This document shows, piece after piece, positions 25,439-34,587 of a stretch of 64,000 bases of DNA (the first letter of the stretch is position 1; each line of letters begins with the position of its first letter). The position numbers and the translations under genes were made by a program. Source of the stretch: Clostridium merdae (GTDB taxonomy: Bacteria > Bacillota > Clostridia > Oscillospirales > Acutalibacteraceae); assembly GCF_900176635.1 (NCBI RefSeq), contig NZ_FXLN01000003.1:310001-374000 (forward strand). Reading direction: 5' to 3'. Below the pieces are notes generated by a model that saw only the letters and a list, made by a program, of their open reading frames with translations, was not told the origin of the DNA and did no database searches.

Positions 25439-26693
25439 CTGCGGGTGTTTTGAATCCACACTTCACTACGCCACACCTGCTCACGGTGGCTGGGGCGTGG
25501 TTCGTATTGGTATGCTCGCACCAGAAAGCTACCAGCTTTTCATTTCACCCTTTGCCTGTGGCAGGCACGGTGCGCTCGGCATCCTAAAGCAGGGTCTGAA
25601 AGACCGTATCTCTTACTACTACATTGACCAAAGCGATATTATAAACGGCTACGACAATTTGATATTGGAAGCGGCAGATGAGCTGCTCAATGTATTAAAA
25701 AAGAGACCGCGCGCTATTTTCGTGTTTGTAAGCTGTCTGGATGACCTGATTGGAACCGACTGCGATGCGGTAGAAGCTGAGCTGGAGCTTCGCTACCCAG
25801 ACATACAGTTTCGCATCGCTCACATGAACCCCATCACGCTTGGTTCGGACGAGCCCCCACCCGTTGGAATACAAAAACGCGTGTACAGCCTGCTTGCAAA
25901 GCAGCCGGAGCACGACGGTGGCATCAATAGCGTTGGGAATCTGGTTGCACTAGACCCAGAATGTGAACTACATAGACTACTTGAGAAAAATGGATTTCCC
26001 GCCCTACGCCATGTGAGCCAATACGAATGCTTTGACCAGTGGCAGGAGATGGCCAAAAGCTCTTTTAACCTTGTGCTTATGCCTCCCGGAGTTAAAGCGG
26101 CAAAAGAGATGGAGAAGCGCTGTAACATCCCCTACCGTTTTTTCCCGGTTAGCTACGATATGGATGACGTGGCAGAGCAATACCAACAAATACAAGATTT
26201 TTTAAAACCGAAGCAAGCACAGTATTTTGATTTTACAGAGGATAGACAAGCAGCGCAGGCCGCCATTGAGCGTGCGGTAAAAAAGCTTGGCAAGCTGCCA
26301 ATTATACTCGATTCTTCTGCCGTGGTGCGCCCATTTAGCTTGGCCAAGGCGCTTTCGGGCTATGGCTTTGCTGTGCATACAATTGTTGCGCAGGAAGTGA
26401 TTCCAAGTGACAAAGCTGCTTACAATTGGGTATTGCAGAATTTGCCCACAGTAGAAATCATACAGCCCCAGCACAACGACATTGTAAAGTTTGATAAGCG
26501 CTTCCCCAAAAGCCTTTCCATTGGTGTAAACGCCGCCTATATTTGCGGTTCAGAGCATGTGGTAGATTTGTTTGCTGATGAGGGACTATTTGGGTACTAT
26601 GGCATACGCCGATTCATGGAGCTGCTGGAAGAAGCCACAGACACAGTGATCGACCTGCGGGCACTGATTGAGGATTATGGATTGGTGGTGTAA
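25431..26693 (+). CDS. Nitrogenase component 1-like protein, D-type subunit
   Basis: 420 residues, shorter than NifD. It belongs to the oxidoreductase/nitrogenase component 1 superfamily, which also includes the NflD/CfbD, BchN/B and NifE/N proteins. Likely cluster ligands correspond to the three of NifD: Cys6 (or Cys4) in the N-terminal SCGCFES, Cys43 in SPFACGRHGAL and Cys102 in FVFVSCLDDLIGTD. I see no clear counterparts of the FeMo-cofactor ligands. The start has GGAGG seven bases upstream inside the end of the NifH-like gene, so translation is coupled. It probably pairs with the next gene as a catalytic heterodimer. The substrate is unknown. Confidence 0.85.
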   Translation: MNSCGCFESTLHYATPAHGGWGVVRIGMLAPESYQLFISPFACGRHGALGILKQGLKDRISYYYIDQSDIINGYDNLILEAADELLNVLKKRPRAIFVFVSCLDDLIGTDCDAVEAELELRYPDIQFRIAHMNPITLGSDEPPPVGIQKRVYSLLAKQPEHDGGINSVGNLVALDPECELHRLLEKNGFPALRHVSQYECFDQWQEMAKSSFNLVLMPPGVKAAKEMEKRCNIPYRFFPVSYDMDDVAEQYQQIQDFLKPKQAQYFDFTEDRQAAQAAIERAVKKLGKLPIILDSSAVVRPFSLAKALSGYGFAVHTIVAQEVIPSDKAAYNWVLQNLPTVEIIQPQHNDIVKFDKRFPKSLSIGVNAAYICGSEHVVDLFADEGLFGYYGIRRFMELLEEATDTVIDLRALIEDYGLVV

Positions 26694-26698
26694 TTGTT

Positions 26699-27850
26699 TT
26701 GGGTAAGCTTTGTGTAAAACTTCCTCCCTTTTCCCCCGATTATTCAGGGGTATGCTCGGCTATTTTTGAACTAAACTGTGTTGCGGTACTGCACGATGCG
26801 TCAGGCTGTACGGGTAACTATACCGGCTACGATGAACCACGTTGGTATGGTTCAAAATCTGCTATTTTCTGCTCTGGCCTGCGTGAGATTGACGCTATTT
26901 TGGGCGACGATGAAAAGCTGATTCAAAAGGTTTTGAAGGCAGCAGAAAGTTTAAATCCTGAGCTGATTGTTTTAATTGGTAGCCCTGTGCCAATGGTAAT
27001 TGGAACCGACATGGTAGGAATAGCGGCAGACATTGAGTCACGAACCGGTATCCCCTGCCTCGGATTTGACACCACCGGAACCAAATATTATTCAGACGGG
27101 ATTGCACAAACCTGTGTTGCACTGATGGAGCGCTTTACCAAAACGACAGACCATAAAATACAAAATGGAGTCAATCTTTTGGGTATTACTCCGCTCGATT
27201 TTCCCAGCATTGCAACGGGCGATTTAAAAGCACTGATGAAAGAGAATGGCTTTGAACTGGTGTGCAGCTTTTGCGATGGCTTTAGCATGCAGGCAATTGA
27301 AAATGCTGCTCAGGCTTCCTTGAACCTTGTTGTTTCACAGTCAGGCTTACCGCCCGCGCGTTACATGGAAAAGCACTTTGGCATCCCGTATCTGGTGCAG
27401 ATTCCGATTGGGAAAGCGGCAAAAGAGGACTGGCTAAGCAGAATACGTGATTCCCTGCGCGAGCAAACAACCATAATTCCGACAGCAAAAGGCGGAGAAG
27501 CCGACACGCTTATATTAGGCGATGAGATTCTATGTCGCAGCATACAGCTTGCACTGGAAGCTGATTACGGCATAACCTCAGATTGCGGTTGTTTATTCGG
27601 CGTTGAAAATGAGCTAGAGGGCGAAAATATTTTAAACCTTTCTGACGAACAGAAAATAGAAGCCGCAATAAATTCTGGCAAATATAAAAGGATTATTGGC
27701 GACCCTATGTTCCGCATGCTATTGCAACCGGATACAAAGGTTGAATTTTTGGATTTACCATCCTATTGCATCTCGAGCAAAATGTCTGGCATGGCACCAA
27801 TCAGCTGTATTGGCGAAAATTTTCAATCTTTCTTTGATTCACACACATAG
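26699..27850 (+). CDS. Nitrogenase component 1-like protein, K-type subunit
   Basis: 383 residues from a TTG start five bases after the D-type gene. Cys19 (YSGVCSAIFEL) and Cys37 (DASGCTGNYTGYD) match the first two P-cluster cysteines of NifK. The third position, exactly 58 residues beyond Cys37 as in NifK, is Ser95 in LIGSPVPMVIGTD. The interface cluster would therefore be held by five cysteines rather than six across the pair, closer to the simpler clusters of nitrogenase-like enzymes than to a true P-cluster. It is the partner of the D-type subunit. A 123-base gap separates it from the binding-protein gene of the importer. Confidence 0.84.
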   Translation: MGKLCVKLPPFSPDYSGVCSAIFELNCVAVLHDASGCTGNYTGYDEPRWYGSKSAIFCSGLREIDAILGDDEKLIQKVLKAAESLNPELIVLIGSPVPMVIGTDMVGIAADIESRTGIPCLGFDTTGTKYYSDGIAQTCVALMERFTKTTDHKIQNGVNLLGITPLDFPSIATGDLKALMKENGFELVCSFCDGFSMQAIENAAQASLNLVVSQSGLPPARYMEKHFGIPYLVQIPIGKAAKEDWLSRIRDSLREQTTIIPTAKGGEADTLILGDEILCRSIQLALEADYGITSDCGCLFGVENELEGENILNLSDEQKIEAAINSGKYKRIIGDPMFRMLLQPDTKVEFLDLPSYCISSKMSGMAPISCIGENFQSFFDSHT

Positions 27851-27973
27851 AAAACAAACCTGTAAATCGAAATAATGACAGCGATTGCGCTGTTTATTAG
27901 GATAAAACATACTGGTTCTGCCGGATGCTCTGATTACTTTTTGGCAGAACAGATTAAGGAAAGTAGGTAGAAC

Positions 27974-29134
27974 ATGTTTAAACTTTCAAAAAGAGTTCTT
28001 TCTGCGGCTGTTAGCGTACTGATGCTAACCTCTGCCCTTGCTGGATGTGCTGGTACCGCAGGGCAGTCCTCTTCCGGGGAAACCTCTCCTTCCGATGCGT
28101 CTAAAACGGCAAGCGCTACGCACACCGTTGTTGACCACGCAGGGAATAGCATTGAACTCCCCACTCAAATCAATCGAATTGTCATTTCCTCTATTTTGCC
28201 TCTTCCCTCCGTCGTGGCTCTGTTTGACGGTGCGTCGGCAAAGGTAGTAGGTATGGACCCCTCATCCATGGCGGCGGCGAAAAACTCCATTCTACCCAAG
28301 GTTCACCCTGAAATTCTGAATGCAAGCACTGATTTTCTAAAGGACGGGAACCTCAACATTGAAGAGGTAATCAAGCTAAAGCCAGACGTCGTGTTCTACT
28401 CTGCGGACAAAAAGGCGGATTATGAAGCGCTCACTAAAGCGGGAATTCCCGCCGTGGGCTTTAGTACCAGCAAATTCGAATTTAACTCCGTGAAAACCTT
28501 TGACAATTGGGTCACGTTACTCGGTGAGGTTCTCGGACAGGCCGAGACTGCGAAAAAAATTGCAGACTATGGCTACGAGGTTGAAAATGAGGTAACCGCA
28601 ACTATCAAAGCGGCTGGCGATACAATTAAAAAGCCTCGGGTGCTCGTACTTTTTCGATACGAAAATGGAGCCATTAAAACCTCTGGCAGTAACTTCTTTG
28701 GTCAGTTTTGGCTCGACACAACCGGAGCAGAAAACGTTGCCAAAGATTTAAAGGGTATTGCAGATATTAACATGGAGCAAATTTACCAGTGGAACCCAGA
28801 CATGATTTTCATTACCAACTTTACTCCCTACCAACCGGAGGATTTATACGGCAACACCATTCAGGGCTTTGACTGGAGCAAGGTAAAAGCCGTGCAGGAC
28901 AAAAAGGTTTACAAGTTCCCGCTTGGCATGTACCGTTGGTTTCCACCTGCATCCGACACTCCCCTTTCCTTAAAATGGCTTGCGTCGAAAACCCAACCAG
29001 AGTTATTTAAAGATATGGATATGCAAAAGGAAGTAAAGGAATATTACAAGCGATTTTATAATTACGAACTCAAAGATGACGAACTTGAGCAGATTTTTAA
29101 CCCCTCCAGTGATGGTTCTGGTTTGAAAAAATGA
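27974..29134 (+). CDS. ABC importer substrate-binding lipoprotein (iron complex/cobalamin type)
   Basis: 386 residues. A lipoprotein signal peptide ends at LTSALAGC (lipobox cysteine near residue 25), then comes a Ser/Thr-rich linker and a two-lobed helical-backbone binding fold (TroA/FepB/BtuF class) beginning TVVDHAGNSIELPTQINRIV. It should sit on the outer face of the membrane and deliver a metal chelate, such as a siderophore, haem or corrinoid, to the permease that follows. Its position directly after the reductase genes ties the importer to that enzyme. The stop overlaps the permease start by four bases (ATGA). Confidence 0.9.
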   Translation: MFKLSKRVLSAAVSVLMLTSALAGCAGTAGQSSSGETSPSDASKTASATHTVVDHAGNSIELPTQINRIVISSILPLPSVVALFDGASAKVVGMDPSSMAAAKNSILPKVHPEILNASTDFLKDGNLNIEEVIKLKPDVVFYSADKKADYEALTKAGIPAVGFSTSKFEFNSVKTFDNWVTLLGEVLGQAETAKKIADYGYEVENEVTATIKAAGDTIKKPRVLVLFRYENGAIKTSGSNFFGQFWLDTTGAENVAKDLKGIADINMEQIYQWNPDMIFITNFTPYQPEDLYGNTIQGFDWSKVKAVQDKKVYKFPLGMYRWFPPASDTPLSLKWLASKTQPELFKDMDMQKEVKEYYKRFYNYELKDDELEQIFNPSSDGSGLKK

Positions 29135-30141
29135 GCAGGGCATCACTGAGTATGAAAAGCAGGGTCGTCTTACTGCTTCTACCCTTTGCTGCTGCAATTG
29201 TGTGCCTTGGCATTGGTCGCTACTTTATTAGTGTTCCAGATACAATACGTGTACTGCTGTCCCCCTTTACAGGTGCCAGTGTTGATTCCACCCAGCTTTC
29301 TGTATTGTTTGGAGTTCGTTTGCCGCGTATTGTTCTTGCAATGTTCATTGGAGCCGGATTGGCAGTTTCCGGTGCGGCTTTTCAAGGGCTATTCACCAAT
29401 CCGCTCGCTACGCCCGACACCCTCGGTGTAGCAAGCGGAGCCTCCTTTGGTGCGGCGGTAGCACTTATGTTTTCTAAGAACTTAATCGCAGTTCAGCTTT
29501 TTGCCCTAGTCTTTGGTATGTGTGCCATTGTAATGACTACCATTATCAGCCGCCAGAAAGGCAAAAGTACCATTATTATGGTTGTTTTAAGTGGCATGGT
29601 GGTTTCTTCCCTATTTCAAGCAATGGTATCACTCGTGAAGTTCGTGGCAGACCCGCAGGATGTACTCCCTAGCATTACCTATTGGCTTATGGGTAGCCTT
29701 ACCGGAGTGAGCTATGCCAGCCTGATGCTGGGCTTGCCTTTTATCATCGCGGGCATCCTCACTATTTTTTTCCTACGTTGGCGCCTGAACGTTATGGCAC
29801 TCAGCGACGACGAAGCCCGTTCCCTTGGTGTGAATGTAAAGCGAATTCGTCTAATGATTATGTTTGCAGCTACCTTTGTTACAGCCTCCTGCGTTTCTAT
29901 GTGCGGGCAAGTAGGCTGGGTAGGGTTATTGGTACCGCACATAGCGAGAATGCTATATGGCAGCAACAATAAAAATGTAATACCGGTCAGCATCAGCTTT
30001 GGTGCCATCTTTTTGCTAATGATAGACACACTGGCACGCAGTGCCACTGCCGCAGAAATACCTATCTCGATTTTAACCGCCGTAATCGGCGCACCGTTCT
30101 TTATTGGTCTTTTACGTAAAACGGGAGGAACTCAGTTATGA
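29131..30141 (+). CDS. FecCD-family ABC importer permease
   Basis: 336 residues with about ten membrane segments, typical of BtuC/FecCD/FhuB permeases. Characteristic stretches are LFGVRLPRIVLAMFIGAGLA, FTNPLATPDTLGVASGASFG and WVGLLVPHIARMLYG. It forms the channel homodimer of a type II importer for metal chelates or cobalamin. Four-base overlaps on both sides show tight co-translation with the binding protein and the ATPase. Confidence 0.94.
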   Translation: MSRASLSMKSRVVLLLLPFAAAIVCLGIGRYFISVPDTIRVLLSPFTGASVDSTQLSVLFGVRLPRIVLAMFIGAGLAVSGAAFQGLFTNPLATPDTLGVASGASFGAAVALMFSKNLIAVQLFALVFGMCAIVMTTIISRQKGKSTIIMVVLSGMVVSSLFQAMVSLVKFVADPQDVLPSITYWLMGSLTGVSYASLMLGLPFIIAGILTIFFLRWRLNVMALSDDEARSLGVNVKRIRLMIMFAATFVTASCVSMCGQVGWVGLLVPHIARMLYGSNNKNVIPVSISFGAIFLLMIDTLARSATAAEIPISILTAVIGAPFFIGLLRKTGGTQL

Positions 30142-30941
30142 CATTTGAAGTAAAAAATGGCTGTTACCGTTACCCCGGAACCGAGCGGCAGATTTTAAAG
30201 GACGTGTGCCTACGTGTGGAAAGTGGCAAGGTGCTCAGTGTGCTTGGTTCAAACGGTGTAGGCAAAACCACATTATTGCGCTGCATGATGGGAATGCTGA
30301 AATGGAACAGCGGACAAAGCTTGCTTGACGGCACACCTCTTTCCTATATACCTGAACGCGAGCTATGGCAAAAAATTGCCTATGTACCGCAAGCAAAATC
30401 CTCTGTGTTTTCATACACGGCAAAAGAAATGGTCACGCTGGGGCGTTCTGCTCACCTGAAAATGTTTGAACTGCCTAGTGCAGAGGATGAAGAGCTGGCA
30501 CTCGCCTGCATGGAATCCATTGGAATTCTGGGTTTAAAGGATAAGCAGTGCAACGAAATGAGCGGCGGAGAGCTGCAAATGGTGCTCATTGCACGTGCTA
30601 TTACCTCGAATCCATCTATGTTGGTATTGGATGAACCAGAATCGAACCTTGATTTTAAAAATCAGCTCACTGTTTTGAACTGCATTCAGGAGCTGTCACG
30701 CAAACGTGGAATCTCTGCCATTATCAACACCCATTACCCAGACCACGCATTGCAGATTGCCGACGATGCGCTCATTCTCAACCGCGATGGTACCTGTATG
30801 TATGGCAAAAGCACGGAGGTAATCAGCGAAGAGAATCTAAACCGTGCTTTTTCGGTTCGGGTGTGTATTCGCAGTGTAGAAGTGGAGAATGAATCTTTTC
30901 ATTGTGTCATTCCCGTAGCTTCAAAGCAAACCGTACATTAA
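30138..30941 (+). CDS. ABC importer ATP-binding protein (FepC/BtuD type)
   Basis: 267 residues with Walker A LGSNGVGKTTLL, Q-loop in YVPQAKSS, signature MSGGELQMV, Walker B MLVLDEPES and switch His in INTHYPDHALQ. It powers the importer whose permease gene it overlaps by four bases. It is the last gene of the cluster and is followed by a bidirectional terminator shared with the convergent pdp gene. Confidence 0.94.
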   Translation: MTFEVKNGCYRYPGTERQILKDVCLRVESGKVLSVLGSNGVGKTTLLRCMMGMLKWNSGQSLLDGTPLSYIPERELWQKIAYVPQAKSSVFSYTAKEMVTLGRSAHLKMFELPSAEDEELALACMESIGILGLKDKQCNEMSGGELQMVLIARAITSNPSMLVLDEPESNLDFKNQLTVLNCIQELSRKRGISAIINTHYPDHALQIADDALILNRDGTCMYGKSTEVISEENLNRAFSVRVCIRSVEVENESFHCVIPVASKQTVH

Positions 30942-30998
30942 CATTAATCCCCTTTTTTAGCGAAACGATAATTTGTTGAAAGCTCAAGCTAAATAAAG

Positions 30999-31037
30999 AA
31001 AAGGCAGAGAAACGAAATATCGTTTCTCTGCCTTTTT
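30999..31037. terminator. Bidirectional terminator, GGCAGAGAAAC hairpin family
   Basis: AAAGGCAGAGAAACGA/TCGTTTCTCTGCCTTT with a 4-base loop and a T run, between convergent genes. Similar hairpins occur at 47338 and 47981. Confidence 0.9.
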
Positions 31038-31052
31038 GTAATACAAGCTTGC

Positions 31053-32375
31053 TTAATAGCGTTCTACTCCATCACCGGTAACTCGCGCATACACAAGCGG
31101 AATTTCTTTTGGCGCTTCATCGCTTATGGTAACCGAGCTTTGGAACAAACGCTCTGCTGGTTCACAAAGTGATTCTTTCGAAGTGTAGAACACGGCAAGC
31201 GGTTCACCCTTTTTCACCCGGTCGCCAACCTTCTTTTTCAGGATAATTCCAGCGCTGTAATCAATGGAATCTTCCTTCTTCTCACGTCCAGCTCCAAGCT
31301 CTACAGATGCCATTCCGCACTTTGCGGTATCCATTGCATAGAACCAACCGTCCTGCTGGGCACAAACCTCTTTTTGTACCTTTGCCTGCTCAAATTTGCT
31401 GTTATCGTCCAGAACAGACACATCGCCACCCTGTGCGGCAACCATTTGTTTCAGGCGCTCAAATGCTTCCCCATTGTGTAGCTGCTTCTCTGCCATGGGC
31501 TTGCACTCCTCAATACTGCCCTTGCCAGCAAGGTACAGCATATTGGCAGCAAGCTCAATGCAAATCGCCGTTAAATCGGCAGGACCGTTGCCCTTGAGGG
31601 TATCGCACACCTCGCAAATCTCGAGCGAGTTGCCAATGGCATTGCCCAGAGGGCGGCTCATATCTGTTATTAAAGCCACCGTTCTGCGGCCTACGTGCTC
31701 ACCAATGGAGACCATCGCATCCGCAAGGCGAATGGAGTCGTCCAGCGTTTTCATAAATGCACCGCTGCCCTCTTTCACATCCAGAAGAATACAGTCGGAG
31801 CCCGCCGCAATTTTTTTACTCATAATGCTGGAGGCAATCAGTGGGATGCTGTTAACCGTTGCGGTAACATCGCGCAGGGCATACAGCTTTTTATCAGCAG
31901 GCACCAGGTTACCGGACTGCCCAATGACACTTACGCCAACTTTACGCACAATCTCAAAGAAGCGCTCGCGGTCAAGAAAGGTTTCCATCCCCGGAATGGC
32001 TTCCATTTTATCAATGGTACCGCCGGTGTGCCCAAGGCCACGACCGCTCATTTTTGCTACCGGTACACCAAGGGACGCAACAATGGGAGAAATAATCAAA
32101 GTGGTTTTATCGCCAACACCGCCGGTACTGTGCTTGTCTACCTTAATACCCGGAATGGAGGAAAGGTCTACCGTATCCCCTGATGTTGCCATACTCATGG
32201 TAAGAGTAGCCGTTTCTTCCTCAGTCATCCCTTTATAATAGATTGCCATTAACAGCGCAGAAGCCTGGTAATCCGGAATATCCCCTGCTACATAGCCGTG
32301 AATGAAATACTCAATTTCTTCTTTCGTCAGTTCCCCGCCATCTCTTTTTTTCTCAATAATATCAAACATTCTCAT
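31053..32375 (-). CDS. pdp: Pyrimidine-nucleoside phosphorylase
   Basis: About 440 residues. The start MRMFDIIEKKRDGGELTKEE and the core IKVDKHSTGGVGDKTTL and MSGRGLGHTGGTIDKMEAI are diagnostic of the thymidine/pyrimidine phosphorylase family. The ATG at 32375 matches the usual N-terminus, and the GTG three codons earlier is less likely. It splits uridine, thymidine or deoxyuridine with phosphate into base and (deoxy)ribose 1-phosphate. It is the last gene of the nucleoside operon and feeds deoB and deoC. About 100 bases separate it from cdd. Confidence 0.95.
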   Translation of the reverse strand: MRMFDIIEKKRDGGELTKEEIEYFIHGYVAGDIPDYQASALLMAIYYKGMTEEETATLTMSMATSGDTVDLSSIPGIKVDKHSTGGVGDKTTLIISPIVASLGVPVAKMSGRGLGHTGGTIDKMEAIPGMETFLDRERFFEIVRKVGVSVIGQSGNLVPADKKLYALRDVTATVNSIPLIASSIMSKKIAAGSDCILLDVKEGSGAFMKTLDDSIRLADAMVSIGEHVGRRTVALITDMSRPLGNAIGNSLEICEVCDTLKGNGPADLTAICIELAANMLYLAGKGSIEECKPMAEKQLHNGEAFERLKQMVAAQGGDVSVLDDNSKFEQAKVQKEVCAQQDGWFYAMDTAKCGMASVELGAGREKKEDSIDYSAGIILKKKVGDRVKKGEPLAVFYTSKESLCEPAERLFQSSVTISDEAPKEIPLVYARVTGDGVERY

Positions 32376-32477
32376 GAGGGTCACCCTTTTCTAAATACTT
32401 TTATATCCTATACGCATTTTAATATCATAAAAGCAACGGCTTTATTTAGGCCTGCTTTGCTTGCCAATTCGGATGTA

Positions 32478-32894
32478 TTATTGCTCTAAATCCTTGCCAC
32501 TAAAGCCCAACGGCAGCAGCTCTTTTAATGTGTATGTTTGCCATTTCTCCGGGCTTTTTGCCAGAAGAATACGAAAGCTCTCGGGGTCACCAAATTCCAT
32601 CATTACTTGGCGGCAAACACCACAGGGAGCGCAATACTCATGAATCGGCTCTCCTTTTTTACCGCCTACAATAGCAATGGCAGTAAAATTACGCTCACCA
32701 ACGCTTACAGCTTTAAAAAATGCGGTACGCTCCGCGCAATTGCTTGGCGTATAGGCAGCATTTTCAATGTTGCAGCCTTGGTACAGCTTACCTTCGGCAG
32801 TAAGAAGTGCCGCGCCAACAGCGAACCCGGAATAGGGAGTATAGGCCATTTCGCGCGCTTCAATTGCTGCGTTTACCAGTTCTTTATCGGTCAT
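32478..32894 (-). CDS. cdd: Cytidine deaminase
   Basis: About 138 residues. Zinc-site motifs are NCAERTAFFKAV and CAPCGVCRQVM, with the substrate-binding FAVGAALLTAEGKLYQGCNIE. The ATG at 32894 has AAGGAG upstream; a longer frame runs back through the deoC gap and is not supported. It deaminates cytidine and deoxycytidine so that pdp can use the product. Confidence 0.96.
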   Translation of the reverse strand: MTDKELVNAAIEAREMAYTPYSGFAVGAALLTAEGKLYQGCNIENAAYTPSNCAERTAFFKAVSVGERNFTAIAIVGGKKGEPIHEYCAPCGVCRQVMMEFGDPESFRILLAKSPEKWQTYTLKELLPLGFSGKDLEQ

Positions 32895-32927
32895 ATTTCG
32901 CTCCTTCTTTCTATTTTTTGATGGCAA

Positions 32928-32950
32928 AGGGCGGATCAAGAATCCGCCCT
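32928..32950 (-). terminator. Intra-operon hairpin between deoC and cdd
   Basis: AGGGCGGAT/ATCCGCCCT hairpin with a 5-base loop and only a weak T run. It probably attenuates or stabilises the transcript. Confidence 0.55.
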
Positions 32951-32976
32951 CCCCTGTTGAAACGAAACGAGTAGTA

Positions 32977-33645
32977 TTAATACTTCTCTGTAATCGCTTC
33001 GTTTTTAATAATCTGAATGATACGGCTGGTACCAAGTCTGGATGCTCCAAGCGAAATAAACCGCTCTGCATCGTCCATACTGGCAATTCCACCCGCCGCC
33101 TTAATTTTAACGTTCGGGCCTATGTGCTTTGCAAACAACGCTACATCGTCAAAGGTTGCACCGTTAGTCGAAAAACCAGTGGAGGTTTTAATATAGTCGG
33201 CACCCGAGCTTGTAACAACCTCGCACATGCGAATCTTTTCTTCTTCGGTAAGAAGGCAAGTTTCAATAATGACCTTTAGGATACGGCCCTCGCAGGCTTG
33301 CTTTATCTTTTTAATTTCATCCTCAACCTGCTCATAAAGGCCATCCTTTACCCAACCAATATTGATTACCATGTCGATTTCATCGGCACCGTTTTGTACT
33401 GCGTCTTGAGTCTCAAACACCTTTACCGCTGTGGTAGAGTAGCCGTTCGGGAAGCCAATCACCGTACACACCCGCATTGCATCTTTTACATATTCTTTGG
33501 CCTGCTTTACATAGCTGGCGGGAATACACACAGACGCGGTGTGGTATTGCATTGCGTCATCACAAATCACTTTTATCTGCTCCCAAGTGGAAACCTGTTT
33601 GAGTAAGGTGTGGTCTACCGTACCGACAATTTTAGATTGTTCCAT
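32977..33645 (-). CDS. deoC: Deoxyribose-phosphate aldolase
   Basis: 222 residues, normal length. The Schiff-base lysine is in YIKTSTGFSTNGATF. VDHTLLK near the N-terminus, EIDMVINIGW and VKIKAAGGI complete the class I aldolase pattern. It splits deoxyribose 5-phosphate into glyceraldehyde 3-phosphate and acetaldehyde, the exit step of deoxynucleoside catabolism. It lies 15 bases after the ABC permease gene in the operon. Confidence 0.97.
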   Translation of the reverse strand: MEQSKIVGTVDHTLLKQVSTWEQIKVICDDAMQYHTASVCIPASYVKQAKEYVKDAMRVCTVIGFPNGYSTTAVKVFETQDAVQNGADEIDMVINIGWVKDGLYEQVEDEIKKIKQACEGRILKVIIETCLLTEEEKIRMCEVVTSSGADYIKTSTGFSTNGATFDDVALFAKHIGPNVKIKAAGGIASMDDAERFISLGASRLGTSRIIQIIKNEAITEKY

Positions 33646-33660
33646 AAGTTTCTCCTTCTA

Positions 33661-34587
33661 TTAGCGTTCTCCTTTTTCATAAGGCACACCGTCTGCTTTC
33701 GGGGCAACGGAGCGACCAACAAAGAGAACCAACACAATAATGGTTAATACATATGGCAGCATAGCCAGAATCTGGCTGGGTAGAACAATACTGCTGTCAC
33801 TGCCGCCAAGCACAACGGTAAGAGCCTGCGCCAAACCAAACAGCAAGCATGCACCGTAAGCGCCAAACGGAGTCCATTTACCGAAGATGACCGCTGCCAG
33901 CGCAATAAAGCCCTGACCGCTAATGGCCGTCTGGTTAAACTGAGAAATAATCGCCAGAGTCATGGAAGCACCGCCAAAGCCTGCCATCACACCAGAAAGC
34001 AGAACGCAAATGTAGCGTGTACGGGTTACATTGATACCAAGGGTATCTGCAGCGGCAGGGTACTCACCCACCGAGCGAATACGAAGTCCCCACTTGGTTT
34101 TATAAAGCACAAACCAAATCACAACCGTAGCAACCAGTCCCAAAAGAACCGTTACATCTACATTCAGGTTCTCAAAAGCAGTGCCGTGGAAACCATTCTC
34201 GCCAAACAGCTTCGGCAAGGTAGTCACCGGGGGAGTCATCGCCGCATTATCAAACAGCAGACGGCAGAAAAACAATGCAAAGCCAGGACCTAACAGGTTA
34301 ATTGCGATACCAGAAATCGTTTGGTCCGCATTAAAGGTAATGGATGCAATCGCATGCAAGAGCGCAATTGCCGCACCTGATGCACCTGCCGCCAAGAAGC
34401 CAAGCCACGGGTTGCCGGTAAAGTAGCTGACGGAGGCTGCGGTTAACGCCCCCATAGTCATCATACCCTCAATACCAATGTTTACAACACCGGCTCGTTC
34501 CGAAATAACACCGCCCAGTGCACCAAAGACCAAAGGGGTGGAGTACATCATTGTAATGCCGATTAAAAGCAAAATATCATTTAACAT
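33661..34587 (-). CDS. Nucleoside ABC importer permease (NupQ-like)
   Basis: 308 residues with about eight to nine membrane segments, of the branched-chain amino acid/ribose-type permease family used by BMP-dependent nucleoside importers. Typical parts are GVISERAGVVNIGIEGMMTM and GQGFIALAAVIFGKWTPFGA. It overlaps the other permease gene by 11 bases and should form a heterodimer with it. Confidence 0.92.
   Translation of the reverse strand: MLNDILLLIGITMMYSTPLVFGALGGVISERAGVVNIGIEGMMTMGALTAASVSYFTGNPWLGFLAAGASGAAIALLHAIASITFNADQTISGIAINLLGPGFALFFCRLLFDNAAMTPPVTTLPKLFGENGFHGTAFENLNVDVTVLLGLVATVVIWFVLYKTKWGLRIRSVGEYPAAADTLGINVTRTRYICVLLSGVMAGFGGASMTLAIISQFNQTAISGQGFIALAAVIFGKWTPFGAYGACLLFGLAQALTVVLGGSDSSIVLPSQILAMLPYVLTIIVLVLFVGRSVAPKADGVPYEKGER

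Noticed and set aside
24653..27850. True nitrogen-fixation genes
   Set aside because: The subunits are short, one P-cluster cysteine is missing, no FeMo-cofactor ligands are seen and no nifB/E/N genes are present.
31396..32238. 280-codon plus-strand frame opposite pdp
   Set aside because: A shadow of the pyrimidine phosphorylase gene on the other strand.
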